From Microplitis mediator (Eukaryota; Arthropoda; Insecta; Hymenoptera; Braconidae): a stretch of DNA of 64,000 nucleotides. Numbering within the stretch: position 1 is the first letter of the stretch; the number at the start of each line of letters is the position of its first letter. Under the pieces are notes generated by a model that was not told the origin of the DNA, did no database searches, and worked only from the letters and a program-made list of their open reading frames with translations. Of this stretch, positions 44,901-56,062 are shown piece by piece. The translations under genes and the position numbers were made by a program. Where the stretch lies: assembly GCF_029852145.1 (NCBI RefSeq), contig NC_079969.1, forward strand, positions 9,920,001-9,984,000, read 5' to 3'.

Positions 44901-47900
44901 ACTATCACGCACTTGTTGATCCCCAAGCAAAGTGGGTCCTCTGACTCCTGTCTGACGCACAATGAAGAAGAAATTTTTGACTATCAGGACCAACATGATC
45001 TAATTACTCTCGGATGGATTCACGTGAGTATTTTTATTTTAAATATTCTGGGCCAAGTATTGGCTTGGGGTCAAAAGTGGTCAGGACCTTTTTTATAGAA
45101 AATTTAATTACCTACAATATTGTCTCAGTACGTTTTTACCGTAACTCTGATCCTTTACCCAGAATTTAAATCTTAAGGTTCAAAAATTAACCATCTATTT
45201 TTAGTTGGTTTCTTTCCGAAAGTAATTACTTAAAATTAAAGTTCCCGCTCAACCGTGAAAAATTTGACAAAATTACTCATTACCAATTTTGTAGAGAATT
45301 AAAGTCTGCACAAAAAAGATCCTTATGACTCAGTACTCAAACTCAATAATTACCGAGATATTGATCGCGATAGTAAAATAATTACTCCGTATTTAAATTT
45401 TCTGAATAAGATGATGAATCATATTTTCATTTACATAACATCCATTTGTCTATTGCACAATCTATTGTCCATCAAAATGACAACTGATGAGATCAAGGTC
45501 AATATCAATAAAAATTAATTATCTTTTAATTTACCCTTTTATTTTTTTTGTCACATTATTTTTAAAATTTAAAATTACAATTCTTTATACATTTTTTCCG
45601 TCGTCGAAAGATCTGGCCAAGTTTTTAATTCACTTACGCCTAGGTCCCAATAGTTATTTAGTAAATTACGTGAACTTGTTGTTGGTCTTGAAGCAGATAA
45701 GGAGATTTGCTGAAACTTCGCAATTGTTTGCTCCTTTTTCGGCTGCAATCAATTATCGATAATTAAAACAATTAATTTCATTAGTAATAAAGTGATTAGC
45801 AATAATTTTATTAACCTTGAGGGGCACAGTCACTGACAACTCCGTAAACTTGGTCGCCAATGTCTTTTGAATACTTGTAATCGACAACGAAATTGTCAAC
45901 GGCCTCTCTAACTTTATCCATTTGAACTTTGTTATCTTTCACCTGAAAATTATTAATTGTAATTAATTAATAATTTATCATATTCAATTAGCTGGTCATT
46001 TAGTTACTCACGAAACCGGCGTTTTCAAATACGCAGCCAACGAAACAACGGATTTCGTCATTGTCCATATTGCCTTGCATCATACGGCCCATGTTTTCTG
46101 TTAATTTAATTTTTTTTGGGTATAAGAATTAAAATTATAGTTGTAATTAAGTGAGGGTATTATTAATTAGCCCTTGAAGTATGAAAAAAAAAAAATTTAC
46201 TATTTTTTTTATCAGAATTTATAAGGTTTCAAGTCTCGTATTCGAAAGGCCGAATCCGATTTTGATGTCAGTAGAATTTTTGACTTGAAAAATTTTTTTT
46301 TCAAATGCAGGGTTCAAATAAAAATTAAAATTGTATTTGATATTGTTAATTAGAATATGAAGTATAAAAAAAAAATTTTTAATAATTTTTTTTATTAGAA
46401 TTAACTAGATTTCTACGAGTTTTTTTGTTACGGTATCGGCTGGTGTCGATACCGTAACAATTTTTGACCTTAAACATTTTTTATAATAAAATTAATATTA
46501 ATAAATATTCATATATTTAAAAATATATACCTTCAGATATTTTGTCCATACATTTGGGTGCATTTGCTTCAAATGGTTTCCTAAATGGGCATTCTCGTTT
46601 CTGTACCGATTTAGCCTCCGCCTTATTTTTGAAATAAAAAAAAAATTTTTTATTTATTTTTACCCGAATGAAAAGATAATTAACTAATGAATTAATTGAT
46701 TAATTAGTAAATCAACTTACAGAAATTAAAACGGCCAGCAAAACTCCCAAGAAAATAATTGATTTCATATTACAAATTTTTTCTTTTTACTCGATTGAAA
46801 AAAGCGAAGTGCAAATTTATTTGCTGATGTACTGTGACATAAATTGGCGTTCTCTTATATTTATACCGCAAAAATTTGATGTAAAATAAAAAAAACTTAA
46901 ATTATAGCCGGTATTTATGATGACGTACAATAGGAAGTGCATTCATTTAAATCTCAACAATGATCGACTATTAGTTTAATTATATCATTACGTATAGTTA
47001 TATATTTTTATTTATTGCACTGTCATGAGTCAAAAAATTTTTAATAATTTTCCATGATTTTATTTTTTTATTTTATACTATTTATTTGCCACAATCACAT
47101 GGACAATTTTATCATAACTTAAATATTTTGGCGGGAATTTTAATTTAAAGATTAAAAAATTTTGAGTTAATTTATTTTGAAGCTCATTTAAAAAACGGAT
47201 ACTTGAAATTAAAATTATGGCTAAAGTATGGAGTTAACATAGAAAATGAATGAGACCTTTTTTATAGAGAATTCAATTTGCTAAAAATAAGTTTTTCTCA
47301 CTTTTGGCCAAAAATCAAAATTTAAAGAGTTATTTTATTGTAAATAAATAAATCATTAAATTATTTCAGACTCATCCAACGCAAACGGCATTTCTGTCAA
47401 GTGTTGATCTTCATACTCATTGCGCTTATCAATTAATGATGTCCGAAGCAATTGCTATTGTCTGCGCACCTAAATATGACGAGTAAGTCTAAAAAATTAC
47501 CAGCAAAAATGAATAATGTCATAAAAAAATATTTGTATTGAGAATTTTTATCCAGATCCAAATCTAAACCCAACTTACTAATTATTAAATTATTTATTTT
47601 CAGAACCGGGTACTTTATGCTAACAGACCACGGATTAAATTTTATCGCGCGATGCCGCGAGTCTGGGTTTCACCCGCATCCAAATGAAAAAACTCTTTAC
47701 ACGGTAATTATTTTATAATTTATTTAAAAACTTAATCCCCGTCCATTATACCCCAACTTTTTGCAGGCTTCCGGTCTGTTTCCAAATAACCCCTCCCGTT
47801 TTAAAATATTTTTTTTGTTCACAAAAAACCTAAACCTAAAATTCACTCACTCACTAAAAAAATTCCATGAAATATAAAAAAATAATCCGATTCAAATTTT

Positions 47901-48043
47901 CCCGCCTTGATTAAAAATTTTCAAATTTGAAACAAATAATCATAATGATAACAAATAATTAAATTATTTGTTTACAGCATGCGCAGCATTGCAAATTTGA
48001 ATCAACAGCAGAAATAGAAGTTATAGATTTACGCGCTAAATAA
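41988..48043 (+). CDS. STAMBP: STAMBP/AMSH JAMM-domain deubiquitinase
   Basis: Seven exons: 41988-42094, 42162-42260, 44441-44662, 44726-45023, 47370-47482, 47604-47703, 47978-48043; 1005 nt, 334 residues. The N-terminal USP8/AMSH dimerisation (MIT-like) domain is recognised by YYRSGVEMIRMANTYRVEGD and AAYFLYHKFLT. The C-terminal JAMM metalloprotease has PKQSGSSDSCLT, LGWIHTHPTQTAFLSSVD (zinc ligands H, H and D of HxHx7SxxD; IH and THP lie on different exons) and the family insert with ETGYFMLTDHGL and GFHPHP. It removes Lys63-linked ubiquitin from endosomal cargo at ESCRT-0. At 334 residues it is about 90 shorter than the human protein: the central linker with clathrin- and STAM-binding motifs is almost gone. 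A second ATG at 41997 is possible. Introns 2 and 4 are large; intron 2 holds nested transposons, intron 4 an antisense gene. Confidence 0.95.
43217..43754. mobile_element. CACGGAGAAAAATGTTG element, filled copy
   Basis: TT / CACGGAGAAAAATGTTGGCTC ... GAGCCAACATTTTTCTCCGTG / TT. It is closely similar to 32208-32525 but with 212 extra bp (43403-43614). The flanking dinucleotide is TT on both sides rather than TA. Confidence 0.9.
43403..43614. mobile_element. hAT-like small element, 8 bp target duplication
   Basis: GGTGTTACGACTAAATA ... TATTTAGTCATGTAACC, flanked by GTGCGTAG and ATGCGTAG (7 of 8 equal). The uninterrupted relative near 32390 reads CACGCGTAGTAAGTATT. An 8 bp duplication suggests the hAT superfamily. 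The interior has AAATATCTAA and TTAGATATTT-type words. Confidence 0.75.
44079..44440. other. End of STAMBP intron 2, no further feature
   Basis: A/T-rich intron sequence with a GCAGCAGATGCC patch near 44132; no exon or repeat boundary is supported. Confidence 0.4.
45090..45340. repeat. Dispersed TTTGTAGAGAATTAAA repeat, two copies in STAMBP intron 4
   Basis: TTTTTTATAGAAAATTTAAT then CCTACAATATTGTCTC (45088-45126), and TTTTGTAGAGAATTAAAG then TGCACAAAAAAG (45290-45325). They belong to a worn, imperfectly palindromic family also seen at 7000, 47255, 52900, 53090, 57240, 57455 and 60150. Confidence 0.5.
45666..46768 (-). CDS. Odorant-binding protein (PBP/GOBP family), nested in STAMBP intron 4
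   Basis: Five exons in transcription order: 46768-46721, 46621-46531, 46097-46012, 45942-45816, 45742-45666; 429 nt, 142 residues. Signal peptide MKSIIFLGVLLAVLISA. The conserved cysteines follow the insect OBP pattern: APKC, then 23 residues to IRC, three to VGC, a long gap to SDC, ten to NNC and eight to LIC (C1 to C6), plus one extra Cys (RECP) before C1. Small secreted carriers of hydrophobic odorants or other ligands, with three disulphides; in hymenopterans many are expressed outside the antenna. The gene lies entirely within a STAMBP intron on the other strand and has its own TATA box. No species-specific number can be given from sequence alone. Confidence 0.9.
46858..46865 (-). promoter_or_regulatory. 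TATA box of the odorant-binding protein gene
   Basis: On the minus strand GCGGTATAAATATAAGAG lies about 90 nt before the ATG at 46768. Confidence 0.65.
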
Positions 48044-48371
48044 TTTATTTATTTATTTATTTATTAGAATTAATTATTAAATCCAAAGCTTTAAAAATAT
48101 TTTTTTTCATTCCACTAGTAGATAAATATATATATATAAATTTATATATATATATGTATTTGAAATGATAAGACATCACAGCTTAAAAAATGCCTTGAAA
48201 TTTATTTTATTACAATGTATTTAAAAATACGAGTTAATAAAAAAAATTTTTTATAAAATTTTTCATAGAAAATATAAACCAATTAATATAATTTATATAC
48301 AATTTATAATTATATATTTATATACTTATATTTGTAAGAAAAGCAAAAAATTACGAGGTAGATAGAGGAGG
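48044..48371. other. Tail-to-tail 3' region of STAMBP and the carnitine carrier
   Basis: 328 bp of A/T-rich DNA with TATATATAAATTTATATATA at about 48129-48155 and AATAAA-like signals on both strands. Both 3' UTRs must fit here and may overlap. Confidence 0.5.
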
Positions 48372-49907
48372 TTACAAATTTGGTGCAGCAAAATTTAGGA
48401 TTTTAATCGCGAGCTCAAAGCCCAAAAAGCAGGCGGCGTTGGCGGGAAACGCGCGGAGCATTACGGGAGTTACGCCTTTGTAGAGCCCGCGGATTCCTTC
48501 GGTGGCGATCAGTTGTCTGAAGACATCACCGACCCCTTTGTACATTCCTTCAGGTGCTGGAAATTAATTTTATTTATTAATTTATTGAGTGGAGGGCAAA
48601 GAGGAAAGAGCTAGAGATGAAATTACCTGTTTGAAGGCGACTTTTTATGACATCTGGAGGCATCCCGACGATCCAGTTGGCGATACCGGCGCATCCGCCG
48701 GCGAAAATTGTTGACAGGAGTGAAAGTTTCTTGTCTTCTTTGGCTAGTAATCGTTGAATTAGGTCGTATGTCATAAAATACATTCCACTTGCAGGTACAT
48801 CTGGAATTTGTTAATTTTTTGTAAGATTCTCTGTCCTGGATGATAGTAATAATTTCTCTGGGACAAATATTTTAGGAAATTCAAATAAAACAAAATCTGA
48901 AGCTTCTATAAACTTCAGAAATTCTTGGAAATTATAATAATTTTTTTTAAAGGTCTTAGTGGCAATATCATCAATTCTGGAGCAAATCGAGCAAGTCAAG
49001 GAGAATACAGCGAAATATTATATCTATATATACTGTGATTTCAAGATCTTGACTAAGATAGCTACTAGGGTAGAGGTCCTATATGATAACAAAAAAAATT
49101 TCTAAAACAAATAGTCTAGGAACTATTTTAAAAAAATTTTCAAAGGCCCAAAAGGTCTCAAATAAATAAAAATAACAATTCTAAGAATCCAGCTAGTCAA
49201 AAATCCAACAAAAATTTTTCTAAGACCTTCAGGATCTCCAATCATAACCAACCTCTCAATAAAGTAGCAGCAGTCCCTTTGTAAATACTCCTCATCCCAC
49301 CCTCCTTGTGCAGCTGCTTGATGCAGTCAACCGGGCCATTATATTTAACATTTTCCTGGCCATGCTGGACTTGGAGCAGACATTTAATCCGTTCTCCAGG
49401 TGCCATTATAACCGTCGTGCAAACTCCGCTGAAGGCTCCTGCGTTGAATAGTTGGAGCGCAGTTAGCTGCTGGTCCTTGGAAGTTTGCTGCAGCCGTTTC
49501 CCCAGACCAAATCCCAGGAAACTTATCGCAAAAATTGGCGCGACTCCACACAACGGCGCTCCCATTCCTTAAATAGATATTTGATTAACAATTTAACTCA
49601 TCAATTAATTAATTGATTAATTAATTAATTACCTTTATAAAAACCCCTGAAGCCTTCATTGGTCCAAATTTTCTTGGTACAGTCCCAGGTCCCGGTGTAC
49701 AAGGGAGCTCCGTTTGCTCCCGTAGCCGTCTGGAGTCTGACCTGATTTTTTTAAAAATTTAATTAAATTAGTAAAATTAATTAATGAATTGATTTTAATA
49801 AGTGAACTTACCTTAATTGTATCCAAAGGATGACCAGTTATTACTGTGAAAATTCCACCGACTCCTCCACTCAAAAAATATTTTATTGGACTCACATTTT
49901 CAGCCAT
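48372..49907 (-). CDS. colt: Mitochondrial carnitine/acylcarnitine carrier (congested-like trachea, SLC25A20)
   Basis: Five exons in transcription order: 49907-49812, 49741-49633, 49567-49253, 48800-48627, 48556-48372; 879 nt, 292 residues, the normal size of a three-repeat SLC25 carrier. Each third carries a PX[DE]XX[KR] signature: GHPLDTIKVRLQT, MAPGERIKCLLQVQ and MPPDVIKSRLQT. The second signature's P-G-E-R-I-K form and the FLSGGVGG, GPVDCIKQL and LLRDVPASGMYFMTY stretches are typical of CACT. It exchanges acylcarnitine for carnitine across the inner mitochondrial membrane to feed beta-oxidation. The start is the first ATG and leaves a short matrix-free N-terminus, as usual. Confidence 0.95.
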
Positions 49908-50465
49908 TTTTTAAAATTACTTTTACTTTATTTATTTATTCTTTATATAATTTGTAATCAAATATAAAAATATATATCAAAATATACTTATACAGTTAAT
50001 AATACTTTGGACGTCACTTTAATTGTTTGATATAAAAATAATTTACGTGATTGTACTGTTTTTATTTTTCTATTTCTACCAACGTAACCTATAAATTTTT
50101 TTAAATACTTTTTATGGTAACTGAATAATTATAGTTATGATACATTTTTTTTACGTACTAAATGATGTTATATAATTAATACCAAGCGTTTATTTAACGA
50201 ATTAATTAAAAAATTTTAACTAATTGCGTTAATCAAGTTTTTTTTATTAAAAATTCAATTTGTTTTTTTCGCGCGGAAATTTGAATTTATAATAATTTAA
50301 TTGTTATTATTATTATTTATAATTGATAAGTATTTTATAAACAAAATTAATATGCGTGTGAATTTAGCTGACAATTGTAAATTTTTTTAATTTTAGAATA
50401 AACGAACAAAATGTAAGTAGAAAAAAAGGCCATTCGGTAGTCGAAATAAAAGTAGATTTCTCATA
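49908..50465. promoter_or_regulatory. Upstream region of the carnitine carrier
   Basis: 5' flank of the minus-strand carrier gene. A/T-rich; a CAACGTAACC patch near 50080 and a CGCGCGGAAA patch near 50270 are the only GC-richer words. No core promoter element is certain. Confidence 0.35.
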
Positions 50466-51382
50466 CAGGGTGGCCACAAAAAAATGATTTAAAAATTCCC
50501 TGATATTTCCCGGTTTTCCAGTAAAGTTTTTCACATTTTTACCTGATTTAGAAATTTTATTCGTATCATTAAGATATTCAAAGTTTTTATTATATTTTCA
50601 TTTTTAATAATTAAATTTGATAATTAAATCATGCGAGAAACCATAAAAATGGCAATAAAATAAATTAATATTGCCTACTTTTGATTATTCAATGTTAAAA
50701 ATGTATAAGTTAAAATATTGAATAAGAAATTTTATGATTTAAATAAATTCAAAATACACTGGTTACAAAAATTAAGGGATATTAAAAAAATTTTTAATTT
50801 TTTAATAATTTTCAACAGCTTGTAACTCGAAGGAAAATGGTCGTAAAATAAAAACAAAAAGGTAAACTGTAGCTTCAAGTGTCTAGTTTTCTGATCTGGG
50901 TCTTAAAATTTTTTTTGTCTTTTATTATGCACAGTTCCGGAGCAATCAAAAATCAATCATAATTATCGAAAAGAATTTATTGAAGCTCGAAGACCGTTTT
51001 TAAGACGAGCAAAAATTTAATAAATTTCTTTTTTGATAGTTTTCTTAGGATTATTCCGGAACCGCACATAATAAAAAAATGTAAAGATCAGGTCAGAAAA
51101 CTAGACACTTGAAGCTACGATTTGCTTTTTTTGTTTTTGTCGTATGACCATTTTCCTTGGAGTTACAACCTGTTGATTATCACTTTAAAATTTGAAATTT
51201 TTTTAATATCCCTTAATTTTTATAACTAGTGTATAATTAAAATTTTTTAAATTTCGAACTATTACAATTTAATTCCCGGATACTTTTCGAAATTCCTTGA
51301 CATTTCCATGATATTTCCGGGTTGCATTAAATTCCCTGATAATTCCCGATATTCCCGGTTTTCCCGGTTCGTGGCCACCCTG
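50466..51382. mobile_element. CAGGGTGGCCAC-ended foldback
   Basis: TCATA / CAGGGTGGCCACAAAA ... TCGTGGCCACCCTG / TCATA: 12 bp perfect ends and an exact 5 bp duplication. Subterminal blocks repeat TTCCCTGATATTTCCCGG. The inner halves are inverse complements (GCTTCAAGTGTCTAGTTTTC against GAAAACTAGACACTTGAAGC). It separates the head-to-head carrier and HSDL2 genes. Confidence 0.9.
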
Positions 51383-52264
51383 TCATAATATATTTTTGTT
51401 ATATTAAACTGTTAAATTTTTAATAATAATAAGCAGCTTCAAAAATTCACAACATGAAGTCTATATAATAATAGTTGAAATAGTTTTTTCGTAATAAATT
51501 GGATAGTGCACTATTTATATGTAAATTGAAGCTAAAATAGACCAGATGGTGTAAGATGAAATCAACAAATAGATCTCTCAATAAAGTTAATAGTTACATT
51601 TAGACAAAACAGAACGAAAAGAAGTTAGATTTCTATGAAATATGAAATCTACTAAAAAATTTAAAAACGCGTATTTAAATAAACGAAAAATCGGTACGCG
51701 CATTTTTTTCAATTTCATTATTTTAATTAATTAATTTATTTATTTAAAATTTATAAACTGTCTTATGTTTGCTACATTCACACTCACAAATTAATTTACT
51801 AATTCAATAATTAATTGTCGAATTTAAAAAACTCATAATCACAATTTTAAATTTCGCGGTAAAAATTCAAATCGATAAGAACGCATTACATGTTACCGGC
51901 ACTTATTTTAAACTATTTAGCATGAAAAAAATATTAAATAACCTCAATTAATTATTAGAGTATCAATAAACAATTATTTTAACTATTTATAACAAACAAA
52001 AAATACTAACCCAAGTTTCTAATCTTAAACTGAAAAGTTTTTAGGTCAAAGTTCAAAGTTCATTTGACACAAAAATGAAGTAAAAAAAAAAGTTCTGTAT
52101 ACGACTGTACGTATCAAATACTAAAAGAATTTAAAAAAAAACAGTTCAAGTGACAACAGTTTGTTTACGACCTTTGGAACAAGTAACAAGTAATAATTAC
52201 TCTGATTATTGTAATTACTCTAAAAACTCAATTTTCCTGAAATTTAAATTTCATATTTTTAAAA
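51383..52264. promoter_or_regulatory. Upstream region of HSDL2
   Basis: A/T-rich DNA without open frames. The HSDL2 5' UTR is probably within the last 150 bp, since the first coding exon is only 17 nt of coding sequence. No TATA box is convincing. Confidence 0.35.
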
Positions 52265-54991
52265 ATGATTTCTAATACAGGGTAAGTATTTTTTTTTTAT
52301 TTGCTCAGCTATAATGTCATTGACCTTAGACTTAAAGTATAATTATAAACTATAAATAATTATATTTTAATATGTAATGAGTGATAAAAATAATTAATTT
52401 AGTAAATTAGCTGGGCGGACTTTATTTATTACCGGAGCTTCTAGAGGAATTGGAAAAAGTATTGCATTGAAGGCAGCTAAAGATGGTGCTAATATTGTTA
52501 TCTGTGCAAAAACTGCTGAACCACATCCTAAATTACCTGGTACTATTTATACTGCTGCTAAAGAAGGTAATTATTAATTAATTAGTATATAAATTTTTAT
52601 GATATTGAAGTCAGCTGACGTCTAATAATTTTTGGATTTTTTTAAAAACGATAAATTAAAAAAAAAAATATTTTAAAAAATTGCACTTGTAGTTTTTTAA
52701 ATTTTCTACAGGTGCATATTTTTTTTGTATTTATTTTTGTCATTATTTCGTTTAAAAAAAAAAAAACCCCGAAAATTTTTAATTGTCTGATAATTTCAGG
52801 ATCGTTAATTTTTAAATAAATCAAATGATCGATATTTTATTTTTATCTAAATTACGGACAAACTATTGGAATTATGACTTAAATGTATAGATACAATTTT
52901 ATAGGAAATTTAATTGGCTACAAAAAAGTATTGATTAATTTTTTATGTAACTTCAATAGTTTAAGAGTAATTACAATTTTAGTTGTGTTTTTTTAGTGGA
53001 TGTCAAAATGAACTGATTAATATTTTTGGAGTTTAAGTTAATTATCTATTAAATTATTGGAGATAGCGTAAAAGTAATAAGAAATAATTTTGTAGAGAAT
53101 TAAATTTCCTACAAAAAAAGTCTGATTAACTTTTCACTTAAACTCAATAGTTCAGCCGGAATTTTAATCTTAGTCAATACTTGTAGTTGAAGAAGCTGGA
53201 GGTAAGGCTCTTCCTTGCATGGTCGATGTCCGTGACGAAGCTCAAGTCGTCGCGGCCGTAAATGAGGCCGTTAACAAGTTTGGGGGCATCGACATCGTGG
53301 TCAACAATGCGAGTGCTATATCATTGACCCCAACTCTGGATACTGACATGAAAAGATACGATTTGATGAACAATATCAACACGCGCGGAACTTTTCTGGT
53401 TTCAAAAGCCTGCATACCGTTTTTGAAAAAAAGTCAAAATCCTCACATACTAAATCTAAGCCCTCCTTTAAGTATGAAGCCCAAGTGGTTCCAAAGTAAT
53501 TTAGCTTACACTCTATCCAAGTACGGGATGTCCATGTGCGCAATGGGAATGGCCGCGGAATTTAAGAAAGATGGCATCGCTGTCAACGCACTGTGGCCTA
53601 AAACTGGTAATTGAAATTTTTTTTTCACTACTCGAGGCTTCTAAAGTCGACTAGTAACTCTAATTAACCCACTAATCACAAAAAAAAAAAATTTTCTGCG
53701 ATAGATTGTCGCTGGGCTCACGTTGGCGGCGCGAGCCGAAGGCTAGCGCTGCCAACGAGTAGCAGCACCATCTGTTAAGTCCTGAAGTAACTATTTTTTT
53801 TGTTTTTATGGACTAGCTATTCATACGGCAGCGATTGAAATGCTGACGGGAGGAGAAGGGTTCAATGTAAGCCGTAAAGCCGACATTATTGCCGACGCGG
53901 CTTACGTTATTTTTTGTAAGGACAGTAAGTCGATTACTGGAAGGTTCATTGTTGACGAACATATATTGAGAGAAGAAGGAATTACTGATTTTACTCCTTA
54001 CGCTTGTAATCCAGGTCCGATTTTTTTATTAATTATTTTAAATTAAAATTCTTTTTTTTTTTTTCATTAATTTGCTAAATTTAATTTGCAGAATTCAAAG
54101 ACAAATTGATGTTAGATTTCTTCTTGGATGAAGAAGATTTCCAAGACTCGGATCACACTGTTTTTGATCCGACAAAAAAACCTAAGGCTAATGAAAATTC
54201 TAAAGATTTGAATGTTATTTTCACTGCTATCAGAGCTAATTTGACTGCCGATCTTGTTAAAAAAACTACTGCAATTTATCAATTTAATATAACAGGTAAT
54301 TATTATTTTAAGCTCTGGTGAATAGTCTTAATTTAAAATTCGGAAAATTTTTCATCTAAAAATGAAGTTTGAGTTCATGTACTTGATGCGATTCCGCGTT
54401 GAATGAGTACCCACAAGCCTATATTTCGATCAAATAGTAAATTAATCGATTCAATCATCAATTAGTCGCTACCGAGCACGTTTTTCCTGTGCTATTGTTG
54501 TGCAAAAATTTTTTTATAATAAAGTAGTTATGATATTCTTTAAGGTGAGAAAATTACACGTAAAATGAGTACCAGCAACGATAGGTTACGATCAGAAGGT
54601 CATAAATTGATTTAATCATTAGTTAAATTAATCATATTTTTAGTTTATTTAAATATAGTGATGTGGGTACTCAAACTAGAGGAAATTGACTCAGAAATTC
54701 ATTAGTACAACATTTTTTTTTTTAACTATCTGTTACTATATTTTTTCAGGTGATAATCCTGCAACATGGTTCCTAGACTTGAAAACTGGTAACGGGACGT
54801 TAGAAAAAGGCAAGCCTTCTCATCCAGCTGACGCAGTGTTGACAATGGAAGCCAACAACTTTTTTGACATGTTCTCTGGGAAACTAAAACCCGCAAGCGC
54901 ATTCATGATGGGCAAATTAAAGATCGATGGTAACTTACAAGTTGCCATGAAACTGGAGAAATTAATGACCAGTCTAAAATCTAAGTTATAA
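52265..54991 (+). CDS. HSDL2: Hydroxysteroid dehydrogenase-like protein 2 (SDR + SCP2 domain)
   Basis: Six exons: 52265-52281, 52403-52566, 53187-53606, 53817-54014, 54092-54295, 54750-54991; 1245 nt, 414 residues (human 418). Residues about 8-250 are a short-chain dehydrogenase: TGASRGIGK cofactor loop, NNASAISLT, the SPP segment with the catalytic Ser, and YTLSK (YxxxK). NALWPKTAIHTAA follows as in the family. After a short linker, residues about 305-414 are a sterol-carrier SCP2 domain (TWFLDLKTGNG, MFSGKLKPASAFMMGKLKI). The last three residues, SKL, are a textbook PTS1, so the protein should go to peroxisomes. The role is in lipid metabolism; the substrate is unsettled. The tiny first exon (MISNTG) was chosen because it matches the family start and supplies the right phase. 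Confidence 0.95.
52896..53160. repeat. Dispersed TTTGTAGAGAATTAAATTTC repeat, two copies in HSDL2 intron 2
   Basis: TTTTATAGGAAATTTAATTG then GCTACAAAAAAG (52898-52930), and TTTTGTAGAGAATTAAATTT then CCTACAAAAAAAG (53090-53122). They are followed by ACTCAATAG-type text, as in other copies. Confidence 0.55.
54385..54695. repeat. GAGTACC hairpin copies in HSDL2 intron 5
   Basis: TTGAATGAGTACCCACAAGCC near 54398, TAAAATGAGTACCAGCAACG near 54560 and GTGATGTGGGTACTCAAAC near 54657. This is the composite form with two left-type arms and one right-type arm. Confidence 0.65.
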
Positions 54992-54999
54992 ATCATTTA

Positions 55000-56062
55000 A
55001 AAATATATATATATTTATATCAAAACAAAATATATTTTGTAAAAGGGTTTAACACAATTTTTATAATCAATTTTTTATACATTGTTATCAATAAAAATAT
55101 ATTTAATAAAGTTAATTAGTTTGTTAATTAATTTACATGTCCCATTTTACCCCATAGGTTACAGAGCTCATAGAGAATTAATTCCTCAGTAAAATGAGCC
55201 TTCGATCATCAAAATCGGTTTATAAACAACTGAGATATGGTCGCAAATAAAAATCAGTAATTCTGAGCTCCGCAGATCGAATTCGTTTCCGTATTTTCAA
55301 ATTTTTTTTTTTCTAAAAATTTTTTCCTCTTTAAGGCAGTTGCTTAATTTGAGTACTTCAAGGATACAAATACTGAGTTTGAGCAAAGTTATAATTTTAA
55401 ATTTGAATTTTTTTAGGCGGAGATGGAGTAGGGGCAAAAAAAAAATTTAACGACTTAATGGAGAGTTAATTTAAATGAGTTTACACAGGATATAAACTAA
55501 CGTCTGTGTAGTAATTGTAAATGTATGGATGTGTAATGCAAAAGGTTTTCATCATATATATGAGCAAATCGAGTCTTTGACGCTTGCGTCCAAGAAAATT
55601 CATATTTATCAGGACCTTGTTTATTCGCGCTCGATTCCTCTTCCTATCACCATCTCTGTAAATAGAAGTCCTGATTTTTTTCTCATTTTTCAAATTTAAA
55701 AAATAAATTTTTGGTTTTTTAACCGTGAGTGAAATTTAAAAAAATTTTAAGTGAAATTTTTTCTGTTCCTTATTTTTGGAAATTATTTAAAGTAAGTATT
55801 TAAATATTTAAAATTTCATAACTTTCGAGAAGATTTTTTTCGTTAACTGAAAACAAAACAATCGTAATTTTTAATTTTTTTTTAGTATTTTGAATTTAGA
55901 CCATAAAATATCAAGAAAAGGCAAAAAAAAGTACTTGTTTTATAGGACATTTAAATTCGCTACAAATTTATTTGTGTGAAATTTTATCATATCTCTGATA
56001 GTTTATCCAAAATTCAAATTTAAAGATGAAAAAAAAACTCTAATCAACTTGAAATTTAACTA
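55000..56062. other. HSDL2 3' flank and A/T-rich intergenic DNA
   Basis: An AATAAAAATATATTTAATAAA cluster near 55091 is the likely HSDL2 polyadenylation region. Beyond it I see worn copies of the TTTATAGGACATTTAAATTC repeat (55940) and no gene. Confidence 0.5.
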
